NCBI GenBank assembly: GCA_032871835.1 | Contig: CM065297.1 | Span: 66,327,253-66,391,252 of the forward strand | Length of the DNA: 64,000 nucleotides | Direction: 5' to 3' | Source: Dipteronia dyeriana | Taxonomy: Eukaryota; Streptophyta; Magnoliopsida; Sapindales; Sapindaceae | Part shown: piece after piece, positions 1 through 9,585 of the stretch | Numbering within the stretch: the first letter of the stretch is position 1 | Layout: each line of letters opens with the position of its first letter | Made by a program: the position numbers and the translations under genes | Notes under the pieces: model-generated | Database searches by the model: none | Told to the model about the DNA's origin: nothing | The model's input: the letters and a program-made list of their open reading frames with translations, nothing else

Positions 1-267
1 ACATAATGACCATCATCTCCAACATGTTGCAACAGCAACATGAAGGAATGGAGACTGCTGCCGATATTATGATGTCTCTAGTTAGGGATTCATATGGTTG
101 GTAAAGTTGCAACTGTTAAGACCCGTTAGAAGGTCAAGAAACAACAGAGGAAAAAGCAACTTGGGCCTTCTTAAAAGGAGACCAACAAAGTAACCAAGAT
201 CAAAGGGAAGTGTTTCCTTTGTGGTTAAAAAGGTTAAAGGAATAGACTGAATAAGAATGAATTCAAC
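1..267 (+). pseudogene. Copia element A: decayed gag C-terminal end with zinc-knuckle remnant
   Basis: This is the 3' part of a Ty1/copia gag, whose product coats the element RNA in a cytoplasmic particle. The stretch around 205-255 reads as a basic region followed by a CCHC-like knuckle (KGKCFLCG, then a stop, then a W-K-R remnant), which is the usual gag end just before the protease. There is no continuous frame. The rest of gag and the 5' LTR lie left of the window. Identification rests on the knuckle remnant and on the pre-integrase and integrase segments that follow in order. Confidence 0.6.
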
Positions 268-723
268 TTGCATTTTGGCAATGGAACGTTGGTGTTTACT
301 AGAGTAGTGGGAGATATTAGAATCAATTTGGATTCTAGTAGGAATTTAGATTTAATAGACGTTTATTATGTACCTAAATTCAAGAGGAATTTAATTTCAG
401 TTTCTTGTTTAAATAAATTTGGTTATTCGGTTACTTTTAATAAAGCTTTTATTATTAGTAAGAATGACAAATTTATTTGCAAAGGTACATTGGAAAACGG
501 TTTATTCTATTTGCATGAAAATATCTCTCACTTGTTAGACACGGAATCAACGGAACCTAATCATAAAAGAGTAAAATTATCAAAAGATGAAACCTACCTA
601 TGGCATTTGCGCTTAGGTCATATTAACCTTGTTAGGATTAAAAGATTGGTAAGTGACAGACCTTTAAGTGACTTAAAGGTTGATGATCTACCAACTTGTG
701 AATCTTGTTTGAAGGTAAGATGA
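268..723 (+). pseudogene. Copia element A: GAG-pre-integrase segment
   Basis: A 151-codon open stretch carries the copia pre-integrase signature: YYVPKFKRNLISVSCL near residues 32-48, LWHLRLGHIN near 109-118 (the HH of the integrase zinc finger) and CESC near 144-147 (the CC). It normally joins the protease to the integrase core in one polyprotein. The frame is lost at about 722, where the integrase continues in another frame, so this is a relic. The protease DSGA-type motif is not readable upstream. Confidence 0.85.
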
Positions 724-730
724 CCAAAGG

Positions 731-1510
731 TTGTTTACGACCAAAGGCACAAGAGCCATCGAATGTTTAGGATTGATACACACTGATGTGTGTGGACTTA
801 TGAGCATTCAAGCTAGAGGTAGATATGAGTACTTCATCACTTTCATGGATGATCACTCAAGATTTGGCTATGTGTATCTCATGAGACATAAGTCAGATGC
901 TTTTGATATGTTAAAAGCATTTAAAGGTGAAGTAGAAAATCAGCTTGAGAAACGCATAAAAATCTTGAGATCCGATCGTGGTGGAGAATATCTATCTGGT
1001 GAGTTTCAACAATATCTTATTGATAATGGAATAATTTCTCAGTTTTCTGCACCAGGCACACCTCAACAAAATGGGGTGGTAGAAAGGTGAAATAGAACTC
1101 TTTTGGATATGGTTAGGTCTATGTTGAGTTATTCAACGCTCCCTAGTTCTTTTTTGGGATATGCTTTACAAACTGCCATTTATATTCTAAACGATGTACC
1201 ATCTAAGTCGGTTCCTAAAACACCACATGAGTTGTGGATTGGGCGAAAGCCTAGTTTACAACACTTAAGGATATTTGGATGTCCTGCGCACGTGTTAAAA
1301 GGAAAGACAGATAAGATGGAGTCACGTTCAGAAACATGCATATTTGTAGGGTATCCAAAAGGAACAAAAGGATTTTATTTTTATATTCATTCAGATCTTA
1401 AAGTATTTGTTTCGACAAATGCCAAATTTCTAGAAGAGGACTATATGAATAATTTTGTGCCTAAAAGTAGAATTGTCCTAAATGAGCTTTTAAGAGATAC
1501 AATTCCATAA
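731..1510 (+). pseudogene. Copia element A: integrase core and C-terminal region
   Basis: The integrase inserts element cDNA into chromosomes. The DDE residues are visible: HTDVCG (about 779-796), LRSDRGGEY (about 963-989) and NGVVER (about 1071-1087). The copia C-terminal signature [18 protein letters not shown] is near 1240-1293, and a FVGYP box follows near 1340. An in-frame TGA at 1088-1090 interrupts the frame immediately after the third catalytic residue; the same frame resumes and stays open to 1510. The element is dead unless read through. Confidence 0.9.
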
Positions 1511-2826
1511 GAGGTTTCGCAACCAAGCTCAATTGTAAGTTTCGTACCAACACAAGATATATAATCTACCATACCTCATCGTAGTGGGAGGGTTGTTAGA
1601 CAACCCGAGAGATACATCGGTCTAAGAGAATCTGTAGAGAATCTTTCGGATGATGATGATCCCTATACGTACAAGGAAGCAATGGAAGATGTTGATTGTC
1701 ACCATTGGCAAAAGGCAATGCAATCCGTATTTGAATCTATGTTCAAAAATAAAGTCTGGTCTTGTAGACTTGCCTAAAGGGATAAAACCCATCAGGGGAA
1801 AGTGGGTATACAAGAGGAAAGAGGAATGGATGGAAAGATAGAAACCTTTAAGGCTAGATTGGTAGCTAAAGGTTATACATAGAAGGAAGGTATCAATTAT
1901 AAAAAATCTTCTCTCCTGTGGCCATGCTTAAATCCATTAGGATACTCTTATCCATTGTGGCATCTCTAGACCTAGAGATTCCGCAAATGGACGTCAAGAC
2001 AACTTTCCTTAATGGAAGTCTTGACGAAAGCATCTATATGATGCAACCAAAAGGATTCATTGAAAAGGGCCAAGAGGAAAGGGTATGCAAGTTGCAAATA
2101 TCAATATATGGATTGAAGCAAGGATCCAGATCCTGGAACATAAGATTCGATCAAGCCGTTAAAGGTTTTGGATTTATTCAAAACCTAGATAAACCTTGTG
2201 TATACAAAAGGATTAAAGGTGACAAGTTTGTTTTCCTAGTTCTTTACATTGATGATATACTACTAATCGAAAACGATGTAGGTGTATTGACATCAATAAA
2301 AGAATGGTTAGCAAAACAATTTGATATGAAGGACTTGGGAGAAGCAAGTTATATTCTTGGTATCCAAGTCATAAGGGATAGAAAGAATAGAACGATTGCA
2401 TTATCCCAAGCTTCATACATAGATAAAATATTGTCTAGGTTTTCCATGCAAGATTCCAAGAAAGGTATGTTACCTTTCAGGCATGGAATCAAACTTTCTA
2501 AGGAACAAGTTCCTAAGAATGAGCATGAAGAGAAATTCATGAGTAGGGTTCCATATGCATCAACAGTTGGAAGTCTCATGTATGGAATGCTCTGTACTAG
2601 ACCAGATATTTGTTTTGCTGTAGGCATAGTTAGCAGGTTTCAGTTGAAGCCTGGTCCTGATCACTGGACGGCAGTCAAGCATATTTTCAAGTATCTTAAG
2701 AGAACGAGAGATTATGTGCTTGTATACTCTAGAGGGGATTTAATTCCCGTTGGGTATATAGATTCTAACTTTCAGTCAGATTCTGACTCTAGAAGATCGA
2801 CATCAGGATCTGTGTTTGCCATTTGA
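1511..2826 (+). pseudogene. Copia element A: reverse transcriptase (RVT_2 type)
   Basis: The linker between integrase and RT (about 1511-1650) is decayed. RT starts near 1650 in one frame (W-V-Y-K-R-K near 1800) and shifts to the frame open from 1918. Visible motifs are QMDVKTTFLNG (about 1985-2020), YGLKQG (about 2107-2125) and the catalytic YIDD box (about 2245-2260). The box is YIDD rather than the commoner YVDD. SYILGIQV and TRPDI motifs follow. A TGA at 2824-2826 breaks the frame just before RNase H. Confidence 0.9.
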
Positions 2827-3231
2827 GGAGGGGTAGTCATATGGATGAGTATCAAGCAATCTTGTATTGCTTAGTCCACCATGGAAGCCGAGTATGTTGC
2901 AGCATGCGAGGCTGCTAAAGAGGCTGTCTGGCTCCGCCAATTCTTGATTGACTTGGAAGTGGTCCCTGATGTGAATAAGCAGATCACTATCTATTGTGAC
3001 AATAGTGGAGCAGTGGCTAATTCGAGAGAACCAAGAAGTCATAAGAGAGGGAAACACATTGAAACAAAGTATCACCATCTAAGGGAAATTGTACATATGG
3101 GTGACGTGACGATTACCAAGATCGCATCAGCAGTAAATCTAGCAGATCCTTTTACAAAGGCTGTTCCTCAAAAGAGATTTGATGGGCATCGAGAGAACAT
3201 GGGGATGAAAGATATGATACATTTGCTATAG
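2827..3231 (+). pseudogene. Copia element A: RNase H
   Basis: RNase H removes the RNA template during reverse transcription. The frame of the RT continues after the TGA, contains a further TAG near 2872, then stays open to the natural end at 3231. Motifs are STMEAEYVA (catalytic E, about 2875-2900), YCDNSGA (catalytic D, about 2992-3012), the H-I-E-T-K-YH segment (about 3055-3080) and ADPFTKAV (about 3139-3165). The stop TAG lies 2 bp before the purine tract. Confidence 0.9.
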
Positions 3232-3233
3232 AG

Positions 3234-3245
3234 CAAGTAGGAGAT
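3234..3245 (+). other. Polypurine tract of copia element A
   Basis: A purine-rich run (caagtaggagat) lies directly before the TGTT start of the LTR. This is the plus-strand priming site of reverse transcription. The same layout recurs at 6145-6156. Confidence 0.8.
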
Positions 3246-5721
3246 TGTTAGGATTATGCTCGATAGCAAGAGTGTAATATTGTAATTAACAATCGTTTCA
3301 TATGAATAAAGTGATTTCTACTTTAACAAATCTTATAGCATTTATAGTTTAATTATTATAATTGTCAAAAGTAAATAATCATAAGGTCAAACGACTATGA
3401 GAAAAGAAGAATTGTTCATACATCTAGATATGTATGAGGTAGACACAATTCTTTAGTTAGTCTTGAATAATATTCACAACTTAAGATAGAAGTTTGGGCG
3501 CCTTTATCTTGTCAAAGTTGTGGATTCTTTTGCTAGCATTTGAGTGGGATCAAATGTGTCATGATTAGTATAAAATCATCAAAGTGTGGTGTCTTTGGGC
3601 GAAAGAATCTAGTGCACTGGGTGCATTGAATAGGATCAAAATGAAATACTTTATCTAGAACCTTCAATGGATAAAAGTTTTCATTTGAAGACAATCGGAG
3701 AGTCTATCTCAATCCTGAGATAAATGATGGAATTATGGTTGCAAGTGTTATCATTTGAGCTATCAATTAGTACGATTGTATAGCATAGTCTATCCTCGAT
3801 AGTTTGGCGGTATTCATTTGTTAATCGATAGAGGACTTCATTTATAGATATGGACATCATGACTCCATTTACTGAATGCGAGTAAAATACCATCATATGA
3901 ATGTTTTGAGGTATTGGATATTAAATCTTAACGTTAAGTTTTCAATAGTGTCTATTGAAACATGACTTCTGGACAAGTCAAAATATCCAAGTTCAAAATC
4001 TGGTCAAATGAGTAAATATGGTAACTTGGAGAGTTATAGGCGGTCTATGAGCTCTTGACGATTACTAGTATTCTTCACGAGGATACACTTTCTCCAATAA
4101 GGTTGTCTAGGGTACGAATGAGTAACATCAACTTATTCTATCTTTATTTAAGAGTTCAATTTTAGTTCTTTAGTCGAATGAACTAAAATTAAATAGATCG
4201 GACCTAAGTGAATCATTTGTTGATTGTGATTGGGTTGTGTCTATTTGAGCTTAAATTTAGATAGCCCGCCAAGATCCCCAATCCACATGAACTTGCATGG
4301 ATCGCTTGATATAGTCTACCGAACTAATTTAGGGGTCCATCTAGAATTGTTTTAAGGCATGTGAACTTGTTTCTTTTTGTAAGAATAGATCTAGTGCACA
4401 TGTGGACTTTTTATTAAGGTCCAATGGATTTAATAAAATAACAAAAATAATATATGGCCTTTATATTAAGGTATGGGCGACAAAGGCTATTAATAATAGT
4501 TTTAATATATTATTTTTTATTTTATTATTTAATTAAATGAGAATTAATTAATTTGTTGATTAATTAATTATTTAATTAAAAGTCAAAATCTTTTCCTAGT
4601 AGGAGATGGTCTCCTAAAACTATACTATTGTGGGTAGTATAGTTAATGTTAAAGACTATATTTGATAAGTAGATAAATAAAAGGAGTTTTTTATCTAATC
4701 AAATTAGGAAGTCTTTAATATGGTTACAATTACACTATCGAGTTGGATTAGGAGTCTTGGTGTAGGAAAGAATTCTTTTTGGAAAAGGATTCTTGGTCAC
4801 CAAGTAAAACTACTTAGTTGTAGAATTCTTATTTGAAAAGGATTCATAACCACCAAGTTAATCTACCTAAGGATAGGATTCTTGTCCATCAAGTAATCCT
4901 TCTTAGGAAAGATTGAACTCTCCTAATCTATAACAAAGACATAAAATTCGGCCAACAACATATGGCTATAGGGGAAGTTAGATTTCCTTTTAGATAAAGA
5001 CTCTTAACTACCAAATAAATCAACCTAAGGAAAGGATACTTGACAACCAAGTAAATCCTTCTTAGGAAAGGATTTATGATCCTATATATATGTGCATTGC
5101 GAATTTCGGTCATCACTAAGGTGATTTAGAGGTGAATTCGGCCAAGCTCTATATTTCTTAGTGATGAATTCGGCCACCATAGGAATTTTGAGGGAGAAAA
5201 ATCTGATTTTACTCTAGACAAAATTCAATCATCTCTAAACAATAGTGTGTGAATTCCGCCAAGTAGATAAAAAAGGGGAACGTTTTTGTTTTCGATAGTA
5301 TACTGATATCCTTTACATCAAACAGGTTTTGTGTACAACATCGAATCAAGGTTCACGCGAGTTTCAATCAAATTGATTGGTAATTCACAAGTGACCGGGC
5401 GTTCTTGGATTTTTATTGGAGGATATTTGTAACTAACAAAGAAAAGTTTCTTGCTTTGTCTCTATCCTCAGGAATACAATTTAAAGAAGGGGAGCCCACA
5501 CTCCTAGGTGATTCACGTTCGTGATTGGATTGGAAGATCTTGCGGAATCAATTCGGCGCTTGTTCAATCGTCACGCAAAAAAGGTACGATACTTTTATAT
5601 ACATCAATTAATCTAGGGTTAAGGTTCTCGTTGCATAAAAGGAAATTTTTTTTATTTATACGCAAACCCTAAATTCGTTTTTATCATGCTTCTGTTGCGT
5701 TTTGAACCCGTTTTCCCTACA
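3246..5721 (+). repeat. Copia element A 3' LTR (about 2.48 kb)
   Basis: The LTR begins TGTTAGGATTATGCTCGATA right after the polypurine tract and ends in CCCTACA at 5721. It matches the LTR at 6157-8475 along its length, including the start and the final gtttTGAAyCcgTTTTycC block. It is very long for a copia LTR. It contains AT-rich stretches (about 4430-4570), repeated 'ggaaaggatt...accaagtaaa' phrases (about 4740-5080) and repeated 'aattcggcca' phrases (about 4945-5260). No coding region is seen in it. Confidence 0.85.
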
Positions 5722-5898
5722 GTATGAACAATTCTTCTTTTCTCATAGTCTTTTGATCTTATGGTTATTTTACTTTTGATAATTATAATAATTAAAATAT
5801 AAATACTATAAGATTTGTTAAAATAGAAATCACTTTATTAATATGAAAAGATTGTCAAATACATTATTACACTCTTGCTATCGAGCATAATCCTAACA
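5722..5898 (-). repeat. Inverted 177 bp stub of the same copia LTR
   Basis: The reverse complement of this segment matches the first 176 bp of the LTR (3246-3421) almost base for base, starting with TGTTAGGATTATGCTCGATA. The stub abuts the LTR end at 5721 on its left. On its right its exact LTR terminus (…TCCTAACA, 5898) touches internal RNase H sequence. See findings for the two explanations (nested insertion or autointegration). Confidence 0.85.
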
Positions 5899-6142
5899 TA
5901 TCTATTGTGACAATAGTGTAGCAGTGGCTAATTTGAGAGAACCAAGAAGTCATAAGAGAGGGAAACACATTGAAAGAAAGTATCACCTTTTTAGGGAAAT
6001 TGTGCATAGAGGAGACTTGACGATAACCAAGATCGCGTCAGCAGAAAATCTAACGGATCCCTTCATAAAGGCTCTTCCATAAAAGAGTTTTGATAGGCAC
6101 CTGGAGAATATGGGGATAAGTGATATGATACATTTGCTATAG
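5899..6142 (+). pseudogene. Second copia RNase H C-terminal fragment
   Basis: This is homologous to 2988-3231: it starts at the YCDNSGA region and runs through the conserved R-E-P-R-S-H-K-R block to the same terminal stop. It carries its own substitutions (for example a stop in place of a sense codon near 6080), so it comes from a different copy of the same family. Everything upstream of the RNase H D motif is missing, replaced by the inverted LTR stub. Confidence 0.85.
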
Positions 6143-6156
6143 AGCATGTGGGAGAT

Positions 6157-8475
6157 TGTTGGGATTATACTCGACAGCGAGAGTGTAATAATTTATTTGA
6201 CAATATTTTCATATTAATAAAGTGATTTCTAGTTTAACTAATGTTATAGCATTTATAGTTTAATTATTATAATTATCGAAAGTAAATAATCATAAGGTCA
6301 AAAGACTATGAGAAAAGAAGAATTGTTCGTACATCCTAATATTTATGAGGTAGACACAATTCTTTAGTTAGTCTGAACAATATTCACAACTTAAGATCAA
6401 GGTTAAGCACCTTTATCTTATCAAAGTTGTAGGTTCTTTTGCTAGCATTTGAGTGGGATCAAATGTGTTATGATGAGTCGAAAATCATTAAAGTGTGGTG
6501 TCTTTGGGAAAAATAATCTAGTGCACTAGGTGCATTGAATAGGATCACAGTGAAATACTTTATCCAGAACCGTCAATGATAAAAGTTTTCTCTTGAAGAT
6601 AATCGAAAAGTCTATCTCAATCCTGAGATAAATGATGGACTTGTGGTTGCAAGTGTTATCATTTAAGCTATCAATGAGTACGATTATATAGCATAGTATA
6701 TCCTTGATAGTTTGGTGATATTCATTTGCTAATCGATGGAGGACTTTATTTATAGATATGGACATCGTGGCTTCATTTATTAAATGAGAGCAGAATATCA
6801 TCATATGGATGTTTTGAGGTATTGGATATTAAATTTTAACGTTATTTTTTCAATAATGTCTAATGAAATATGGGTTCTAGATGAGTCAAATTATCCAAGT
6901 TCAAAATGTGATCATAAGAGTAAATATGGTAACTTGGAGAGATATAGGCGGTCTATGAGCTTTTTGCGATTAGTGATAGTCTTCACGAGGATACACTATC
7001 TCCGTTAAGATTGTCTAGGGCATGAATTAGCAATATTAACTTATTCTACTAAGAGTTCAATTTTAGTTCTTTAGTGGAATAAACTAAAATTAATAGATTA
7101 GATCTAAGTGAATCATTTGTTGATTGTGATCAAGTTATGTCTATTTGAGCTTAAATTTAGATAGTACGCCAAGATCCCTAATTCACACGAACTTGTCTGG
7201 ATCACTTGATATATTCTACCGTACCAATTTATGAGTCCTTTTAGAATTGTATCAAGGCATGTGGACTTGTTTCTTTTTTAGTAAGAATGGGTCTCGTTCA
7301 CATGTGGACTTTTTATTAAAGTCCAATGGATTTAATCAAATAGAAAAAAAAACACTACTTGGCCCATATTTGTATAGCTCGGGCGGCTAGGGACTATATA
7401 ATAGCCTTATATATTGTTTTTTATTTTATTATTTAATTAATTAATTTATTAATTAATTGTTTAATTAATAGTCAAAATCTTTATCCTAGTAGGAGATGGT
7501 CTCCTAGAGTCATATTATTGTTGGTAATATGATAAATATCAAATACTATATTTGATAAATAGATAAATAATAAGAATTTAATTATCTAGTAAAATTAGGA
7601 AGTATTTGATTTCTATTAAAACTCTAGTTGACAATTGGTCTAATTAGAAAGTTTTAATATAGTCACAATTGAATTATATTCGATAATTGGTTATTGAATA
7701 AGAACACTATTTGAGTTGGATTAGGAGTCTTGGTGTTAAAAAGAAATCTTTTTTGGAAAGGAATTCTTTGTCACCAAGTAAATCCTCTTAGAGAGAGGAT
7801 TTTTGCTCACCAAGTAAATCCTCTTTAGGAAATGATTGAGAGCCTATATATATCTCCATATAAAATTCTATCAAGGCTAATTCTAAGTGAAATTTCGGCC
7901 AAGGCTAGGGTTTTTATGAGAGAGAATTCGACCAATTGATAGAATTTTGAGAGTGAGAAAAATTAGTTTTTGCTTTAGACAAAATCGGACAACTCAATGA
8001 TATTGAGTATAGAATTCGGCCACGGAGAAGAGAAAAGGTGAACATTTTTGTTTTCGATAGTGCACTAGTATCCTATATATCAAAGGGATTTTGTGTACAA
8101 AAATCGAATCAGATTCACGTGAGTTTCAATTAAATAGATTGATAATTCACAAGTGACTGAACGTTCTTGGGCTTTCTCTTGAAGGATTATTGTGACTAAC
8201 AAAAGAAAAAGATTTTGTTTGTTTCCATCCTCAGGTATACAATTTAAAGAAAGGGAGCTCACACTCTTATGTGATTCACGTTCGTGATTGGATTGGAAGA
8301 TGTTACGGATTCAATTCGACGCTAGTCAATCGGCACGAGATAAAAGGTACGATACTTTTAATATATATCAATTAATCTAGGGTTAAGGTTCTTTCTTTTA
8401 AAAAAGATTTTTTTTTAAATAATCCAATTCCTAATTTTACGCTTCCGCCAGGTTTTGAATCGATTTTTCCCCACA
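6157..8475 (+). repeat. Second copia LTR (about 2.32 kb) with polypurine tract
   Basis: The LTR starts TGTTGGGATTATACTCGACA after the tract gcatgtgggagat (6144-6156) and ends TTTTCCCCACA at 8475. It is collinear with 3246-5721 but diverged by many substitutions and indels, so the two are not the twin LTRs of one young element. The base after its end is the interior of a gypsy LTR (8476-8851), which indicates that this copia inserted into that gypsy LTR. Confidence 0.85.
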
Positions 8476-8851
8476 AGCCATAATTGTATTGAACTTGACA
8501 ATGCCCATGTGTCACTTAGCCGACCATCTACTAGAATTATCTATGTGTTGCTCAGCTGACCATCTACCAGACCCGACCAAACTTCACTCACCCCTGACCA
8601 GTTACTTGACCCCGACCGGAGGTCTTGACCCGACAATTTAGGCTATCATCATTACTTGATAAATCAATTTACCTTAGTTGAGTTGTTTCCATCCAACCTT
8701 CTAGGTAACCCTGACTAGGTATCATGAAGTTTTCCATGGACAACTCAAGTTGGTTTATTTTGGTTGGTCTTTGATGACAAGTCATCTCCAAGTTCCTTGA
8801 ATTCTGGTGACTATGCTGATTCATAATCCTTCCAGATTTTACTAATAACAA
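8476..8851 (-). repeat. Gypsy element B: 3' LTR remnant
   Basis: It matches 25102-25485 on the same strand (shared blocks around 'tgtcacttagccgaccatctactagaa' and the end TTTTACTAAyAACA). The right end is the LTR terminus (minus-strand TGTTATTAGTAAAATC). It is followed immediately by a minus-strand polypurine tract, so this is the 3' LTR of a minus-strand gypsy element. The left part has been cut off by the copia LTR ending at 8475. Confidence 0.8.
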
Positions 8852-8862
8852 ATCCCCTTTAA
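8852..8862 (-). other. Polypurine tract of gypsy element B
   Basis: On the minus strand the sequence reads AAAGGGGATTT directly before TGTTATTAG, a classic gypsy polypurine tract next to the 3' LTR. It orients the element and places its internal domain to the right. Confidence 0.7.
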
Positions 8863-9169
8863 ATTTTTGAATCGAGCATTTTGTTCAATGAAGAGAACTT
8901 GCTTGGTAAAGTATGTTTAATTTTAGTTCTATTTGTCTTATAGCATATTAATGTTGTTTACTCTCAACAACTAAACATTTATTTTCAACTACAACATTCG
9001 ATTCGTCAAATTGATGGGACATGGCGATGGAATTTGTGACAACTCTTATGTGTTTTTCAAGTGACTCTTATGCGAATGCAAGTGGACGTGTGGGGAGTGA
9101 ATTTCGGGGTTTGTGCACCAACCCCCACTCACTTGTATCTTTTCATGCATGTGATTACGTCTGCTCCCT

Positions 9170-9177
9170 CTATAAAT
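9170..9177 (+). promoter_or_regulatory. TATA-like box upstream of the antisense ORF of gypsy B
   Basis: CTATAAAT lies about 220 bp before the ATG at 9398, in a pyrimidine-rich setting (ctgctccCTCTATAAAT). It suggests a dedicated promoter for the gene that runs opposite to gag-pol. Prediction from sequence only. Confidence 0.4.
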
Positions 9178-9397
9178 TTTGAAAACATGTCATGTTCCTA
9201 TTTTCTTTTGCAAACTTATTTTGCAACTCTTCTCTTTTAAAAACCGCAACCTTAGCTTTCCTACTTTTTTCACACTTGAAGCTATATGTTGTCATCTTAC
9301 TACTGGAATCTTCATGAAGTCTTTTCTTATTCACCAAGTCTTCGATCCTACGATCATCAATACTCACGCCATTCTCGTCTACTCAAATCACTCAGGC

Positions 9398-9585
9398 ATG
9401 ATCCCTATTACTCGCCATAATTTTGTTGAGATGCTTATGCGTGCTATTGTGAAGGGTGAAAAAGAAAATGTTGATAGGATTGAGTTTATCTTGGGGACAT
9501 CCTCAATCTTTCATCCCTCCAACTCAGCCTATAGCTCTCAACGTCGATTATTTAGTTGTGCACCCTGAATTTCATCCTTCCCATT
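9398..9585 (+). pseudogene. Gypsy element B: 5' end of the antisense ORF (putative gypsy-type transposon protein), truncated
   Basis: From the ATG at 9398 the frame reads ITRHNFVEMLMRAIVKGEKE then an ILGD box. This aligns position by position with the start of the antisense proteins at 40317 and 57947 (SSRHRLFKFAFDALERGDFQ, then LLGD). A frameshift near 9500 moves homology to another frame, where a HPEFHPSH segment matches HPEVTFSP of the other copies. The ORF ends abruptly at about 9585 where Sirevirus LTR sequence begins. In-frame ATGs further upstream exist, but homology starts at 9398. The remainder of the gene was not found at the other side of the inserted block. Confidence 0.7.

Noticed and set aside
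5722..5898. Independent MITE between two copia LTRs
   Set aside because: The segment is an inverted copy of the LTR start itself and has no terminal inverted repeats of its own.
9179..9397. Upstream in-frame start for the antisense ORF of gypsy B
   Set aside because: Homology with the two other copies begins at ATG 9398, and the upstream part is pyrimidine-rich leader-like sequence downstream of a TATA box.
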